Shown: positions 51,260-60,327, counted from the stretch's first letter. The stretch is DNA of 64,000 nt from Clostridia bacterium (GCA_017399185.1 JAFQEA010000003.1:1-64000), one strand, 5' to 3'. Program-made: numbers and translations. Notes: generated by a model from the sequence alone, not told the origin.

Positions 51260-52405
51260 ATGGAGCTTAAGGACATACGGGAAAAAATAGACCAGATTGA
51301 CGATAAAATAGCAAAGCTTTACGCTGAACGTATGGAATGCGTTAAAGACGTAATTGATGCAAAAAAGCAGTCGGGCAAGGCTGTTTTTGACCCTGACAGA
51401 GAAAAGAACATTATTTTGCGCGTAACCGAGCAGGTTGACGAAGATAAACAAGTTTATCTTAAGCGCGTGTTTGAAACCATTATGGACACGAGCAAGGCTT
51501 ACCAGACGGTCAACTCGGTTTACAGCACTAATCTTTCAAGGGATATAGAAGGCGCTTTATCAAAGGGCGATTTAATCTTTCCGGTTAAAGCAAAGGTTGC
51601 TTGCCAGGGCATAAAGGGTGCGTACTCGGGGATTGCGGCAGACAGGCTTTTTGAGCTTGCAGACATTACCTATTTCAAGAATTTTGAAGGGGTTTTCCAG
51701 GCCGTTGAAAGGGGCTTTTGCAAGTACGGCGTTTTGCCTATCGAAAACAGCACCGCAGGGTCTGTGAACCAGGTTTACGACCTTATGAAGAAGCACAAAT
51801 TTTATATTGTTAAAAGCGTGCGCTTGCCAATTTTACACAACCTTATTGCCCATAAGGACACGCGCATTGAAGACCTTACGGAAGTTATCTCGCACGAGCA
51901 GGCACTTTCGCAATGCAAGGCCTTTTTAGAAAGCCTTGGTGATATTAAAATCACGGCGTGCGCAAACACCGCCGTCGCGGCAAAAATGCTTGCCGAAAAT
52001 CCTAACAAGGGCGTTGCGGCTATATCTTCAAGAGAGTGTGCAGACCTTTACGGGCTTAAGATTTTAAGCAATAACGTGCAGGATAGCAATACAAATTATA
52101 CAAGGTTTATACTTATTGCAAAGCAAATGGAATTTTACACGGGTGCGCGCAAGATAAGCATTATGACCACCTTGCCGCAAAACACCCCGGGCAGCTTAAA
52201 CAAGCTTTTATCAAAGTTTTCAAATGCGGGGATAAACCTTACAAAGCTTGAATCCCGCCCGATAATGGGGTCGGCGTTTGAGTTCATGTTCTATTTTGAT
52301 TTTGAGTGTGATATCCACCAGCAAGGCGTAAGGAATTTGTTGTGCGAGCTTGATAACTCAACCGAGCAATTTACCTTCCTTGGTGCATACGACGAAATAA
52401 AATAA
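51260..52405 (+). CDS. pheA: Bifunctional chorismate mutase / prephenate dehydratase
   Basis: 381 residues. AroQ-type chorismate mutase at 1-90 (LKDIREKIDQIDDKIAKLYA, DPDREKNI). Prephenate dehydratase at about 110-285 (QGIKGAYSGIAADRLF, GVLPIENSTAGSVNQVYD, SHEQALSQC, NYTRFILI with the Thr-Arg-Phe active-site motif). ACT domain at the end (LPQNTPGSLNKLLSKFSNAG, ESRPIMG) that binds Phe for feedback inhibition. Makes phenylpyruvate from chorismate; its mutase also feeds TyrA. ATG 8 bases after aroC, with GGGGATATT upstream. Confidence 0.94.
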   Translation: MELKDIREKIDQIDDKIAKLYAERMECVKDVIDAKKQSGKAVFDPDREKNIILRVTEQVDEDKQVYLKRVFETIMDTSKAYQTVNSVYSTNLSRDIEGALSKGDLIFPVKAKVACQGIKGAYSGIAADRLFELADITYFKNFEGVFQAVERGFCKYGVLPIENSTAGSVNQVYDLMKKHKFYIVKSVRLPILHNLIAHKDTRIEDLTEVISHEQALSQCKAFLESLGDIKITACANTAVAAKMLAENPNKGVAAISSRECADLYGLKILSNNVQDSNTNYTRFILIAKQMEFYTGARKISIMTTLPQNTPGSLNKLLSKFSNAGINLTKLESRPIMGSAFEFMFYFDFECDIHQQGVRNLLCELDNSTEQFTFLGAYDEIK

Positions 52406-52428
52406 CGGCCTATAGGTCGATTAAACGC
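52403..52428. repeat. Dispersed CTATAAG-type palindrome
   Basis: AACGGCCTATAGGTCGATTA, in the 40-base gap between pheA and aroE-aroK. Confidence 0.65.
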
Positions 52429-52445
52429 TATTTTTAGGTTTTATT

Positions 52446-53675
52446 ATGGAAGTTAAAGGCAAATTTGGGCTGCTTGGCAGAACCTTGTCACACAGCTACA
52501 GCAAGCTTATACACGAAAAGTTCTCGCTATACAGCTATGACCTTTTTGAAGTCGAGCCGTCTTGTTTAGAAGGCTTTTTAAGCGATGAAAAAATTTGCGG
52601 CTTTAACGTAACGATTCCTTATAAAACCGAAATTATAAAGTACCTTGACTACGTTGACGAGGTAGCAAAGCAAATCGGTGCGGTAAACACGGTTGTCCGC
52701 CGCGACGGAAAGCTTTACGGTTACAACACGGATATCTTTGGTATGCAGTATATGCTTGATAGCGCAGGTATTGAGGTTACAGATAAGGTTGTTGCCGTGC
52801 TTGGTAGCGGTGGCACGTCGCATACGGCGGCGGCGCTTTTAAAAGGGCTTGGCGCAAAAGAAATTTTAATAGTTTCCCGCACGGGTGAGATAAATTACCA
52901 AACGATAAAAAACAGGCAGGACGTGCAGGTTATTATTAACACCACGCCTGTCGGTATGTATCCGGAAACGCAAAATTCGCCCATTGATTTGTCGGGTTTT
53001 GTCAACCTTGAAGCCGTTGCCGACGTTGTTTACAACCCGCAAAAAACCAAGCTTTTGTATCAGGCGGAAAGCCTGAATATTAAATGCACGGGCGGGCTTT
53101 CAATGCTTGTGGCGCAAGCAAAGCGCGCGCTTGAAATTTTCACCGACGTGCGCTTTAGTGACGACATAATAAAGCCTGTATTAGCTTGGCTTCAAAGCTT
53201 AAGCAGTAACGTTGTGCTTATTGGTATGCCGGGCACGGGTAAAACCCAGATAGGAAAGCGCCTTGCGCCTGCTATAAAACGTAAGTTTGTCGACACGGAC
53301 GAGCTTATTGAAAAGCATTTCGGGCTGGATATTCCAACCGTTTTTGAGCGGTTTGGCGAGGCGGAATTCAGGCGCGTTGAAAGCATGGTTTTAGCTGAAG
53401 TCGGTAAAAAGGGCGGTCAGGTTATCGCAACGGGGGGCGGTATCGTTGAAAATCAAGATAACCACTTTTTATTAAAGCAAAACGGCACGATAGTTTATAT
53501 CGTGCGCGATTTGGAAAAGCTTTCCACAAAAAACAGGCCGCTTTCAAAGGATTTAGACCACGTTAAAGGCATTTATGAGCGCCGTAAGGACAAATACGCG
53601 TTTTTTGCCGACCTGACAGTTGATAATAACGGCGAAATTAATCAAACGGTAAAGGAAATTATTAAAAGCTTATGA
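52446..53675 (+). CDS. aroEK: Shikimate dehydrogenase-shikimate kinase fusion
   Basis: 409 residues. AroE part, about 1-245: FGLLGRTLSHSYSKLIHEKF, FNVTIPYKTEII (catalytic Lys), NTVVRRDGKLYGYNTD and the Rossmann loop VLGSGGTSHTAAALL. AroK part, about 250-409: VVLIGMPGTGKTQIGKRLA (P-loop), FVDTDELIEKHFG, FGEAEFRRVE, ATGGGIVENQD and NRPLSK (lid region). Catalyses dehydroshikimate to shikimate and then to shikimate-3-phosphate. The fusion is uncommon but known in some Clostridia; no internal start with a ribosome-binding site is obvious at the junction, so it should be one polypeptide. Confidence 0.94.
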   Translation: MEVKGKFGLLGRTLSHSYSKLIHEKFSLYSYDLFEVEPSCLEGFLSDEKICGFNVTIPYKTEIIKYLDYVDEVAKQIGAVNTVVRRDGKLYGYNTDIFGMQYMLDSAGIEVTDKVVAVLGSGGTSHTAAALLKGLGAKEILIVSRTGEINYQTIKNRQDVQVIINTTPVGMYPETQNSPIDLSGFVNLEAVADVVYNPQKTKLLYQAESLNIKCTGGLSMLVAQAKRALEIFTDVRFSDDIIKPVLAWLQSLSSNVVLIGMPGTGKTQIGKRLAPAIKRKFVDTDELIEKHFGLDIPTVFERFGEAEFRRVESMVLAEVGKKGGQVIATGGGIVENQDNHFLLKQNGTIVYIVRDLEKLSTKNRPLSKDLDHVKGIYERRKDKYAFFADLTVDNNGEINQTVKEIIKSL

Positions 53676-54103
53676 AGATTTTAGTTATTAACGGACCAAA
53701 CTTAAATATGCTGGGCAAAAGAGAGCCTTCAATTTACGGCAGTAAGGATTATAAAGCACTTTTACGCCTTATAAAAGGCCACGCAAAAACGCGCGGCGTT
53801 AATGTTAAGTGCGTTCAGTCAAACTGCGAAGGAAGGCTTGTTACTATAATACAAAAGGCTTTAAATAAATTTGACGGCATAGTCATAAACGCCGGGGCTT
53901 ACACGCATACGAGTATTGCCATTTTAGACGCGCTCAAATCTGTAAATATCCCCGCGGTTGAAGTTCATATCTCAAATTTAAAAGAGCGCGAAGATTTCAG
54001 ACAGGTTTCTTATATTTCTTATTATACGAAAGACGCCGTTATCGGCAAGGGGCTTGACGGATATCTGATTGCGATAGATAAGCTTATAGAAAAACTTAAA
54101 TAA
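53672..54103 (+). CDS. aroQ: 3-dehydroquinate dehydratase, type II
   Basis: 143 residues. ILVINGPNLNMLGKREPSIYG (catalytic Tyr), QSNCEGRLVTIIQ, INAGAYTHTSIAILDAL and VEVHISNLKEREDFRQVSYI (catalytic His). It dehydrates 3-dehydroquinate to dehydroshikimate. Start overlaps the aroE-aroK stop by 4 bases; last gene of the operon. Confidence 0.96.
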   Translation: MKILVINGPNLNMLGKREPSIYGSKDYKALLRLIKGHAKTRGVNVKCVQSNCEGRLVTIIQKALNKFDGIVINAGAYTHTSIAILDALKSVNIPAVEVHISNLKEREDFRQVSYISYYTKDAVIGKGLDGYLIAIDKLIEKLK

Positions 54104-54127
54104 AGCGTGCTAACGCACGGCGTAATA

Positions 54128-54164
54128 AAAAGTGGCGATAATCAACCTATAGCGCCACTTTTTG
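54128..54164 (+). terminator. Terminator of the aromatic operon
   Basis: AAAAAGTGGCG pairs with CGCCACTTTTT around a loop that contains the AATCAACCTATAG core of the dispersed palindrome. Confidence 0.85.
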
Positions 54165-54321
54165 CTTTGTTGTGTGATTTTTTGGGGTGTGGCGTAAGAT
54201 TTTTAAAATTATATTTTAAAAAATAATCATTTTATTTTTTGTTGCGGCGTTTAGATTGTTGACATTAAAAATAGTAAAATATATAATTATCAAGCAAATA
54301 ACAAAAGGGGATAAAACTTTC

Positions 54322-55290
54322 ATGGAAGTACGCATGGACGGCAAGAAGGTTAAGATTTTCACAAGGCACAACTTTTTCCGTGGCTTTGTTATTTTTGCGC
54401 TTGGCGTTGCGTTTGCACTATCGTACGTATTGTTTGTTACGCCAAATAACTTTGCACCGTCAGGTATTAACGGTATTGCCGTTATGGTGCAGGACTTGGT
54501 TGGCTTTAGCGTTGGTTATCTTTCGCTACTTATAAACGTGCCGTTAAGTATTTTGGCGTTTTTCTTTATCAATAAGGAATTTGCAATAAAAACCTTTTTG
54601 TTCTGCATTGCCTATTCGCTTGGCTATCTGTTATTCGACAATATTGACCTTGAAGCCTTTAAGTATTACAGCGAAGGCGTTGACACCATTTATCCTGTAA
54701 TTTTAGCAGGTATGGCGTGCGGCGTGTGCTACGGCGTTTTATACAAAGTCAATTCGTCAACGGGCGGTACGGATATTATTGCTAAATTCGTTGGTACGAT
54801 AAGGCCTGAATTTAACTTTTTCTGGATAAACTTCACGCTTAATGCGTGCGTTGCGGTTGCAAGCTACTTTGTATATACCGAAACGGGCGATAACGGACAA
54901 ATCGTTTACAACTTTAAACCCGTCTGCTTGTGCCTACTATACACCTTTGTTGCAAGCTTTGTGGGTAACAGGATTTTAATGGGTTCACAGCAAGCGCTTA
55001 AATATACCATTATCACAACCCACGCTGAAGAAATTGCAAACGATATTTCAAACGAGCTTAAGCACACGTCAACCAGAATAATCGGCTACGGCAGTTACAC
55101 AAAGGAAGAAAAAGGCGTTTTGATTGCCGTTGTTAACAAAAGTCAGCGCGTTGACATTGAAAAGATTTTGGCAAGATACGATAACACCTTCTCTGTTGCG
55201 GAAACCGCAAACAAGGTTATGGGGAATTTCAGGGTTGTTAAAAAGCAAGCCCCGCCACCACAAAAAAAGGACAATAAAAGCAGCGATTAA
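54322..55290 (+). CDS. YitT-family membrane protein
   Basis: 322 residues from the ATG at 54322 (AAAGGGGATAAAA before it); the longer TTG frame is rejected. Five to six membrane helices, then a C-terminal cytoplasmic DUF2179 domain (IIGYGSYTKEEKGVLIAVVNKSQ). The strings FVTPNNFAPSGINGIAVMVQD and NSSTGGTDIIAKFV are hallmark YitT sequences. The family may export or import small solutes; function is not settled. It stands alone between terminators. Confidence 0.88.
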   Translation: MEVRMDGKKVKIFTRHNFFRGFVIFALGVAFALSYVLFVTPNNFAPSGINGIAVMVQDLVGFSVGYLSLLINVPLSILAFFFINKEFAIKTFLFCIAYSLGYLLFDNIDLEAFKYYSEGVDTIYPVILAGMACGVCYGVLYKVNSSTGGTDIIAKFVGTIRPEFNFFWINFTLNACVAVASYFVYTETGDNGQIVYNFKPVCLCLLYTFVASFVGNRILMGSQQALKYTIITTHAEEIANDISNELKHTSTRIIGYGSYTKEEKGVLIAVVNKSQRVDIEKILARYDNTFSVAETANKVMGNFRVVKKQAPPPQKKDNKSSD

Positions 55291-55327
55291 TAATGACGTC
55301 TTTCATTGCTGGCTTTATTAAAAAGTG

Positions 55328-55356
55328 TTAATAATCGGCTTATAGCCCGACTTTTA
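55328..55356. repeat. Dispersed CTATAAG-type palindrome
   Basis: TTAATAATCGGCTTATAGCC then CGACTTTTAAG. Confidence 0.7.
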
Positions 55357-55365
55357 AGTAAAAAA

Positions 55366-55399
55366 TAAAGGGATTCCTTAAAAAGGAGTCCTTTTTTAT
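55366..55399 (+). terminator. Terminator after YitT gene
   Basis: AAAGGGATTCC-TTAAAA-GGAGTCCTTT with mismatches and TTTTTA tail. Confidence 0.6.
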
Positions 55400-55435
55400 T
55401 TGAATAATTAAACGTAATTAAAACAAAATATCTTT

Positions 55436-56518
55436 ATGAAACATTTATTAGCCCTTTTTATTTCGGCAAGCCTGTTTTTTGCGCCTTTAAGCGTGGCGGA
55501 ACAAATTAGCGTAAAAATTGAAGGCACAAGGGGCGTTTACACCCTGCCGGCAGATTTTTACGGTAAAGAGCTTACAAAACGGCTTGACAATCGCCTTGAC
55601 TTGTTTGTTGACGGTATTTATAAAAGCGAATACGTCGCCCCGAGTAGTGCCAAGCTTTATTACGACCAAAATAGTGCGGCGGTTAAGATAAAGCCTGAAA
55701 GCTTTGGATCTGAAATAGATAAAGAGAAGCTTAAAGACTTAATAATTGATGCGTTGGAAGCAGGTGGTGGATATATTAAAGCCCCCAAAAAACAAATTGA
55801 GCCAAAGGTTTTTTACAAGGACTTAAGCGGTGCGACTTCATTAAGGGCTTCTTTTACTACCTATTACGTGACTGAAAAGGTAGAGCGCGCAAGCAACATT
55901 TGTTTAGCAACCGACACAATCAGCGGTACGGTTTTAATGCCGGGGGAAAGCTTTTCCTTTAACGCAGTCGTTGGGGAGCGTACCGAAAAACGCGGGTATA
56001 AGATAGCAAAAGTCATACAAGGCGGAAATTTTGTTGACGGGATAGGCGGCGGTGTGTGTCAGGTTTCCACAACCTTGTTTAACGCGGTGCTTTTATCTGG
56101 GCTTAAGGTTACTGAAGTCCACCGCCACACGCTCTCGGTGGATTACGTTAAAAAATCCTTTGATGCAATGGTCAGCTTTAACTTTGCCGACTTAAGGTTT
56201 GTAAACACAACGTCAGCACCCGTGCTTATCGTTGGCTGGGCTAAAAACGGGGCGCTTAAGTTTTCTGTTTACGGTCAAAAGATGCAAGATAAAATCAGCC
56301 TTGAATCGGTTGTCACTAAAATAATCGAGCCAAAAACAAGCGTTATTTATAACCAGAGCTTGGATAGCGGGCAAACACGCGTTGTTATTAGTCCCAAGCG
56401 CGGATACGAAAGCCAAGGGTATATGATAATAAAAAGCGGGGATAGCCTTCAAAAAATACTATTAAGCCGTGACAGCTATAAGTGTGTTGACGGGGTTATT
56501 GAAACGGGTGGCGAGTGA
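55436..56518 (+). CDS. VanW-family secreted protein
   Basis: 360 residues. N-terminal signal peptide (LLALFISASLFFAPLSVA). The VanW domain occupies about 135-270: NICLATDTISGTVLMPGESF, NAVVGERTEKRGYKIAKVI, DGIGGGVCQVSTTLFNAVL and HRHTLSVDYV. A G5-like or short beta domain follows. VanW proteins are cell-envelope proteins of unknown activity, common in spore-formers. No obvious ribosome-binding site better than AAAATATC, so translation may be weak. The stop overlaps the next gene's GTG. Confidence 0.88.
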   Translation: MKHLLALFISASLFFAPLSVAEQISVKIEGTRGVYTLPADFYGKELTKRLDNRLDLFVDGIYKSEYVAPSSAKLYYDQNSAAVKIKPESFGSEIDKEKLKDLIIDALEAGGGYIKAPKKQIEPKVFYKDLSGATSLRASFTTYYVTEKVERASNICLATDTISGTVLMPGESFSFNAVVGERTEKRGYKIAKVIQGGNFVDGIGGGVCQVSTTLFNAVLLSGLKVTEVHRHTLSVDYVKKSFDAMVSFNFADLRFVNTTSAPVLIVGWAKNGALKFSVYGQKMQDKISLESVVTKIIEPKTSVIYNQSLDSGQTRVVISPKRGYESQGYMIIKSGDSLQKILLSRDSYKCVDGVIETGGE

Positions 56519-57846
56519 AAAATTTTAGTTTCTATTTAAGTATAATTTTGTCTGCATTATTATTGGTTGGCGGCGCGGCTTTAATGTATTTTGTTTCAAA
56601 AGCGCTTAACGCCGTAATGCTTTTTGGCATTATCTTAAGGGCTTTGGGCGTAGCGCTGATACTGTTAATGCGAAGATATCCACAGTTAAAGCTTATGCTT
56701 TTAGGCTTACTTTTTATCTTGCCGTGGTTTGGCTTTATGCTTGTGCTATACTTTTTATTTGGCAGTGCAGACAAAACACAAAAAAACAAAAAAGTTGGGC
56801 TATATGTCGATAAACAGACATTTTTAAATGAAAATGATTACAAAATTGATTACTATGATAGCGGCAAAAGCTTTTTTGAAGCCTACCTTACGGATATAAA
56901 AAATGCTAAAAAATGCGTTGAGATTTACTTTTATATTTTTGAAAGCGGATACTTCGCCACAAGGCTTGTTGCTATCCTTTTTGACCTATTAAATCGCGGT
57001 GTTAGCGTTACTATATCTGCCGACTGGTATGGCAGCGGAAATCTTATCAAGGATAAAACCATTAAAAAGCTGAAAATGCTTGGCGCAAAAATTATATGCT
57101 ATAAAAAGCCGCTTTTGTTTTTACCAAAGGATAATATAAGGTGTCACGCAAAGGTTACGATTATTGACGATAAAATACTGTACTTGCCAAGCTGTAATCT
57201 TTGCGATGACGAAATCCTTAAGGATAAAAATATTGCAGTAAAATTAAGCGGTAAAATATCACGCGCTTTAGGTGAGTTTGCTCCGCTTTTTGCTAAAGGT
57301 AAAAATTGCGATAAAGGCTGTGACGGCTTGGCTATAATGCTTACAATGCCAAACGGCTTTCTGCGCGCTAAAGTATTAAGTTTATTAAGCGGCGCTGAAA
57401 AATCAGTTATTATAGTAACGCCTTATTTATCACTTGACCAAATTATGGTGTGGGAGATATCAAAGCTTATAAGCCGCGGCGTAAGGGTTGATATTATAGT
57501 GCCAAATAAACGTGATAAAATAAGCTTAAGGATAACAAAGCTTTACAGCGAGTATCTTTTAAGCCTTGGCGCAAATATTTATTGTGCGCGCGGTGCGTTT
57601 TTGCATGCAAAGGCTGTGATTATTGATAATCGTATTTGCCAAGTAGGCTCTGCAAATTTTGACGTAAGAAGTTTGCGTGAAGCAACCGAAAGCATTTTTA
57701 TATCAAGCGATAATCGGCTTATAGCCCCACTTCTTGATGATTTCAGCGCGTATTTAGTGCCGCAAAACAAAATGCTGCCGCAAAAAAAGACGCGGTTTAA
57801 TTTTGTAAAAAAGGGGATAGCAAGGCTTTTGTTTCCTATTTTTTAA
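56515..57846 (+). CDS. cls: Cardiolipin synthase-like phospholipase D protein
   Basis: 443 residues from a GTG overlapping the vanW stop (GTGA). Two N-terminal membrane helices with PWFGFMLVLYFLFG, then two PLD halves with HKD motifs: HAKVTIIDDKILYLPSCNL and HAKAVIIDNRICQVGSANF. It condenses phosphatidylglycerol into cardiolipin. Two copies of the dispersed palindrome lie in the coding frame, encoding VGLYVDK (56788-56812) and DNRLIAPLL (57710-57737), both in likely surface loops. Confidence 0.88.
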   Translation: MKNFSFYLSIILSALLLVGGAALMYFVSKALNAVMLFGIILRALGVALILLMRRYPQLKLMLLGLLFILPWFGFMLVLYFLFGSADKTQKNKKVGLYVDKQTFLNENDYKIDYYDSGKSFFEAYLTDIKNAKKCVEIYFYIFESGYFATRLVAILFDLLNRGVSVTISADWYGSGNLIKDKTIKKLKMLGAKIICYKKPLLFLPKDNIRCHAKVTIIDDKILYLPSCNLCDDEILKDKNIAVKLSGKISRALGEFAPLFAKGKNCDKGCDGLAIMLTMPNGFLRAKVLSLLSGAEKSVIIVTPYLSLDQIMVWEISKLISRGVRVDIIVPNKRDKISLRITKLYSEYLLSLGANIYCARGAFLHAKAVIIDNRICQVGSANFDVRSLREATESIFISSDNRLIAPLLDDFSAYLVPQNKMLPQKKTRFNFVKKGIARLLFPIF

Positions 57847-57861
57847 AGCTTAATAAAACGA

Positions 57862-57890
57862 TTGACAATATTTAAGCTTTAAGTTATAAT
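57862..57890 (+). promoter_or_regulatory. Promoter for 57938 gene
   Basis: TTGACA (57862-57867), 17-base spacer, TATAAT (57885-57890). Confidence 0.85.
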
Positions 57891-57937
57891 ATAATTTAGC
57901 GCATAGAAAAAAATAATAAGAAGTAAAAGGAGCTTTA

Positions 57938-58567
57938 ATGAAGGAATTTTTCCCAGACGTAGAGTATAATAGGGCAAAACGCAGAAAGACCATACCGTTA
58001 TTTTCGTTAATCGGCGTGTTAATCGGTGGCGGCGCTGTTGCTTGCTTTTTAACAAATCAAACGACCTTTGGTATCATTTGTGTGTTCTTTTTAGCGATGT
58101 TTGCATTTTTAATCCCGGCGATACTATCTTCAAACCCAGTAAAGCCTGACGCAATCATTAAATTTGAAGGCAAAAAGGTTACGCTTTACGGCAAGGAAAC
58201 GATTAACCTTTCCGACGTTATAGCAGTTTCTGTTAATATTGAAGTGCCAAAGCAAGGCACAACCCGCAACGAAATGCAAAAGGCGTTAAAGGATATTGCT
58301 TCCGTTAAGCCTGACGAGCCGGTTTTTGGCACTTGCGACCTTGTTGTGAGAAACGCAAAAGGCAAAGAAGAGCAAAAATATCATTACGTAAAGGACTGCT
58401 TGGGCGCGCTTGAAGCCTTTGTTGCGGCTGGTGTTAAGCAGTACCGTATCGTTTACACAATGAACAAGCTTAACGAGCTTGCAACCTACCCGATAGTGAT
58501 TACCCCAAGCGGTAACACCAAATACGATGCGCTTTCCGAAAAGGAAAGATTAATGCAGCTTTTATAA
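57938..58567 (+). CDS. Hypothetical membrane protein
   Basis: 209 residues, no family recognised. Two adjacent membrane helices near the N-terminus (TIPLFSLIGVLIGGGAVACFL and TFGIICVFFLAMFAFLIPAIL) and a cytoplasmic beta-rich domain (KFEGKKVTLYGKETINLSDV, a PH-like look). A strong promoter and AAAGGAG precede it, and a terminator follows at once, so it is monocistronic and probably well expressed. Function unknown. Confidence 0.8.
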   Translation: MKEFFPDVEYNRAKRRKTIPLFSLIGVLIGGGAVACFLTNQTTFGIICVFFLAMFAFLIPAILSSNPVKPDAIIKFEGKKVTLYGKETINLSDVIAVSVNIEVPKQGTTRNEMQKALKDIASVKPDEPVFGTCDLVVRNAKGKEEQKYHYVKDCLGALEAFVAAGVKQYRIVYTMNKLNELATYPIVITPSGNTKYDALSEKERLMQLL

Positions 58568-58574
58568 AAACAAT

Positions 58575-58604
58575 GCGCCTAATTTAGTAATTAGGCGTTT
58601 TTTG
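58575..58604 (+). terminator. Terminator between the hypothetical and VTC genes
   Basis: CGCCTAAT-TTAGTA-ATTAGGCG followed by TTTTTT. It ends 9 bases before the VTC start codon, so VTC expression may depend on read-through. Confidence 0.85.
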
Positions 58605-58612
58605 GTAAGATT

Positions 58613-59332
58613 ATGGCGTACAAAAAGGTTTTTAAGCGTAGCGAAATCAAATATATCATAACAAAATCGCAATACCTTTTAATATGCGGGCTTTTAAAGG
58701 ACAGAATGCACCCCGACGAATACGGCAAAAGCGTAATTTGCAATCTGTACCTTGATACGCCCGACTTTTTGCTTATCCGCCGTTCTATCGAAAAGCCCGT
58801 GTATAAGGAAAAGCTGCGCGTAAGAAGCTACGGCGTGGCAACAAATGACACACCCGTTTATCTGGAGCTTAAAAAGAAGTTCAAGGGCGTTGTTTATAAA
58901 AGAAGGGTTGGACTGTTAAATAGCCAGCTTAACGACTTTTTGGACGGCAAGGATTTACCTTGCGATAATAAGCAGGTGGAAAAGGAAATCCGATACGCGC
59001 TTAATTTTTACAAGGATGTCAAGCCAAGGATGTTTTTATCATACGTAAGGGAAGCCTTTTACGGCAACGACGATAAGGATTTCAGGATAACCTTTGACAG
59101 CAATATTATCTGGCGCGATTATGACTTAAGCTTAAGCGGTGGCGTTTACGGCAACCGTCTTTTGGATGAAGATACATACCTTATGGAAGTCAAAACCGAA
59201 ACGGCAATACCTATGTGGCTTTCGGCATTTTTGTCGCAGCATAAGATTTTTAAGCAAAGCTTTTCAAAATACGGCACGGCGTACACAAGGCTTATGCTTG
59301 ATAAAAACAAAAAGGCCGCTGTGTCGGCGTAA
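58613..59332 (+). CDS. VTC-domain protein (polyphosphate polymerase-like)
   Basis: 239 residues. The tunnel-type VTC fold: FKRSEIKYIITKSQYLLI, VICNLYLDTPDFLLIRRSIE, KEKLRVRSYG, VYLELKKKFKGVVYKRR, RITFDSNIIWRDYD and YLMEVKTETAIPMWL, with the alternating Lys, Arg and Glu residues that bind phosphate and metal. In yeast, VTC makes polyphosphate. In bacteria the gene usually stands with DUF4956, CotH or a secreted carbohydrate-binding protein; here only the last of these follows. No membrane segment. Confidence 0.9.
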   Translation: MAYKKVFKRSEIKYIITKSQYLLICGLLKDRMHPDEYGKSVICNLYLDTPDFLLIRRSIEKPVYKEKLRVRSYGVATNDTPVYLELKKKFKGVVYKRRVGLLNSQLNDFLDGKDLPCDNKQVEKEIRYALNFYKDVKPRMFLSYVREAFYGNDDKDFRITFDSNIIWRDYDLSLSGGVYGNRLLDEDTYLMEVKTETAIPMWLSAFLSQHKIFKQSFSKYGTAYTRLMLDKNKKAAVSA

Positions 59333-59413
59333 GGTATTTATTAAGACATTGTTATCAATTTTTGCACACGTATCTGGCAAATTTTGACCAAATTTACACA
59401 TAACAGGTGGTTT

Positions 59414-60271
59414 ATGATTAAACTTAAATGCATTTTTGCTTTAATATCGGTGCTTGTTTTGGTATTTTTATTCGTCGCGTGTAACGACGGCGGTAAGGGC
59501 CAAAGCGGCGGCGCGCAGGGTGGAACGCCCAGCGGCGCAGTTGACAGCACCTTAAGAATAACGACAAGCGTTCAAGACGGCTTTACCGCAACTACAGTTG
59601 GCGGCGAAACAGTTTATACCTTTACAAAGGGCGGCGAATACACCCTATCGGGCACGCTTTACGGGCGGCTTGAGTTTTCTGCCGACCTTTTAGAAAGCGC
59701 AACAATATATCTTAACAACTGCACTATTTCTTCAAGCGTTGGCGCAATTTATTGGCAAAGTGAAAGTGGTAAGGTTGAAATCAAAGCTATTGCAGGTACT
59801 AAAAACAGCATTGTTTCTGCGCTTTCGGGCACGCTTGATACCTATAACGCCATTGAAAGCAACAATAACGTTGAGATAGGCGGTAGCGGCGGACTGGATA
59901 TTGTAGCCCACTCAAAGCACGCGGTTAAGGCTTCCAACGTGGAAATCAAAGGCTCGGTTACGCTTTCGATTAAGGCGGTAAAGGACGGGCTGCACGCAAA
60001 ACAGGTTACTGTGGTTGGCGGAAATACAACCATAACGGGCTGTGTTGACGCTATCCAGGCAGACCTTAACGCCAAGGGCTTAAAGGGCACGTTTTTAATG
60101 ACGGGCGGCGTTTTGCAAATTATCGGCTGCGGAACGGCAATTCAGGCAGAAGCGTCGGCTACGGTTACGGCGGGAACGCTTAAGGTTGCCGGCTGCGATA
60201 AGTTTTTAAAGGCAACAACCTTTGATATCGCCGCAAACACCACAACCGTTAACGGCGTTGTGTTTAGTTAA
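59414..60271 (+). CDS. Secreted lipoprotein with beta-helical carbohydrate-binding domain
   Basis: 285 residues from the ATG at 59414 (ACAGGTGGTTT before it). Signal peptide with lipobox FVAC, then a Gly/Ser linker. The body is a repeated beta-helix-like sequence (NNCTISSSVGAIYWQSESGK, AIESNNNVEIGGSGGLDIVA, KAVKDGLHAKQVTVVGGN, GCVDAIQADLNAKGLKG) characteristic of DUF4353 carbohydrate-binding proteins. Linked to the VTC gene as in other Firmicutes; ligand unknown. Confidence 0.85.
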   Translation: MIKLKCIFALISVLVLVFLFVACNDGGKGQSGGAQGGTPSGAVDSTLRITTSVQDGFTATTVGGETVYTFTKGGEYTLSGTLYGRLEFSADLLESATIYLNNCTISSSVGAIYWQSESGKVEIKAIAGTKNSIVSALSGTLDTYNAIESNNNVEIGGSGGLDIVAHSKHAVKASNVEIKGSVTLSIKAVKDGLHAKQVTVVGGNTTITGCVDAIQADLNAKGLKGTFLMTGGVLQIIGCGTAIQAEASATVTAGTLKVAGCDKFLKATTFDIAANTTTVNGVVFS

Positions 60272-60300
60272 AAGTTTGGTTGCTGTCAGGCTTTATGATA

Positions 60301-60327
60301 TAAAAGTCGGCCTATAAGTCGATTAAT
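60301..60327. repeat. Dispersed CTATAAG-type palindrome
   Basis: AAAGTCGGCCTATAAGTCGA then TTAATT; one of the best matches to the consensus. Confidence 0.75.
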
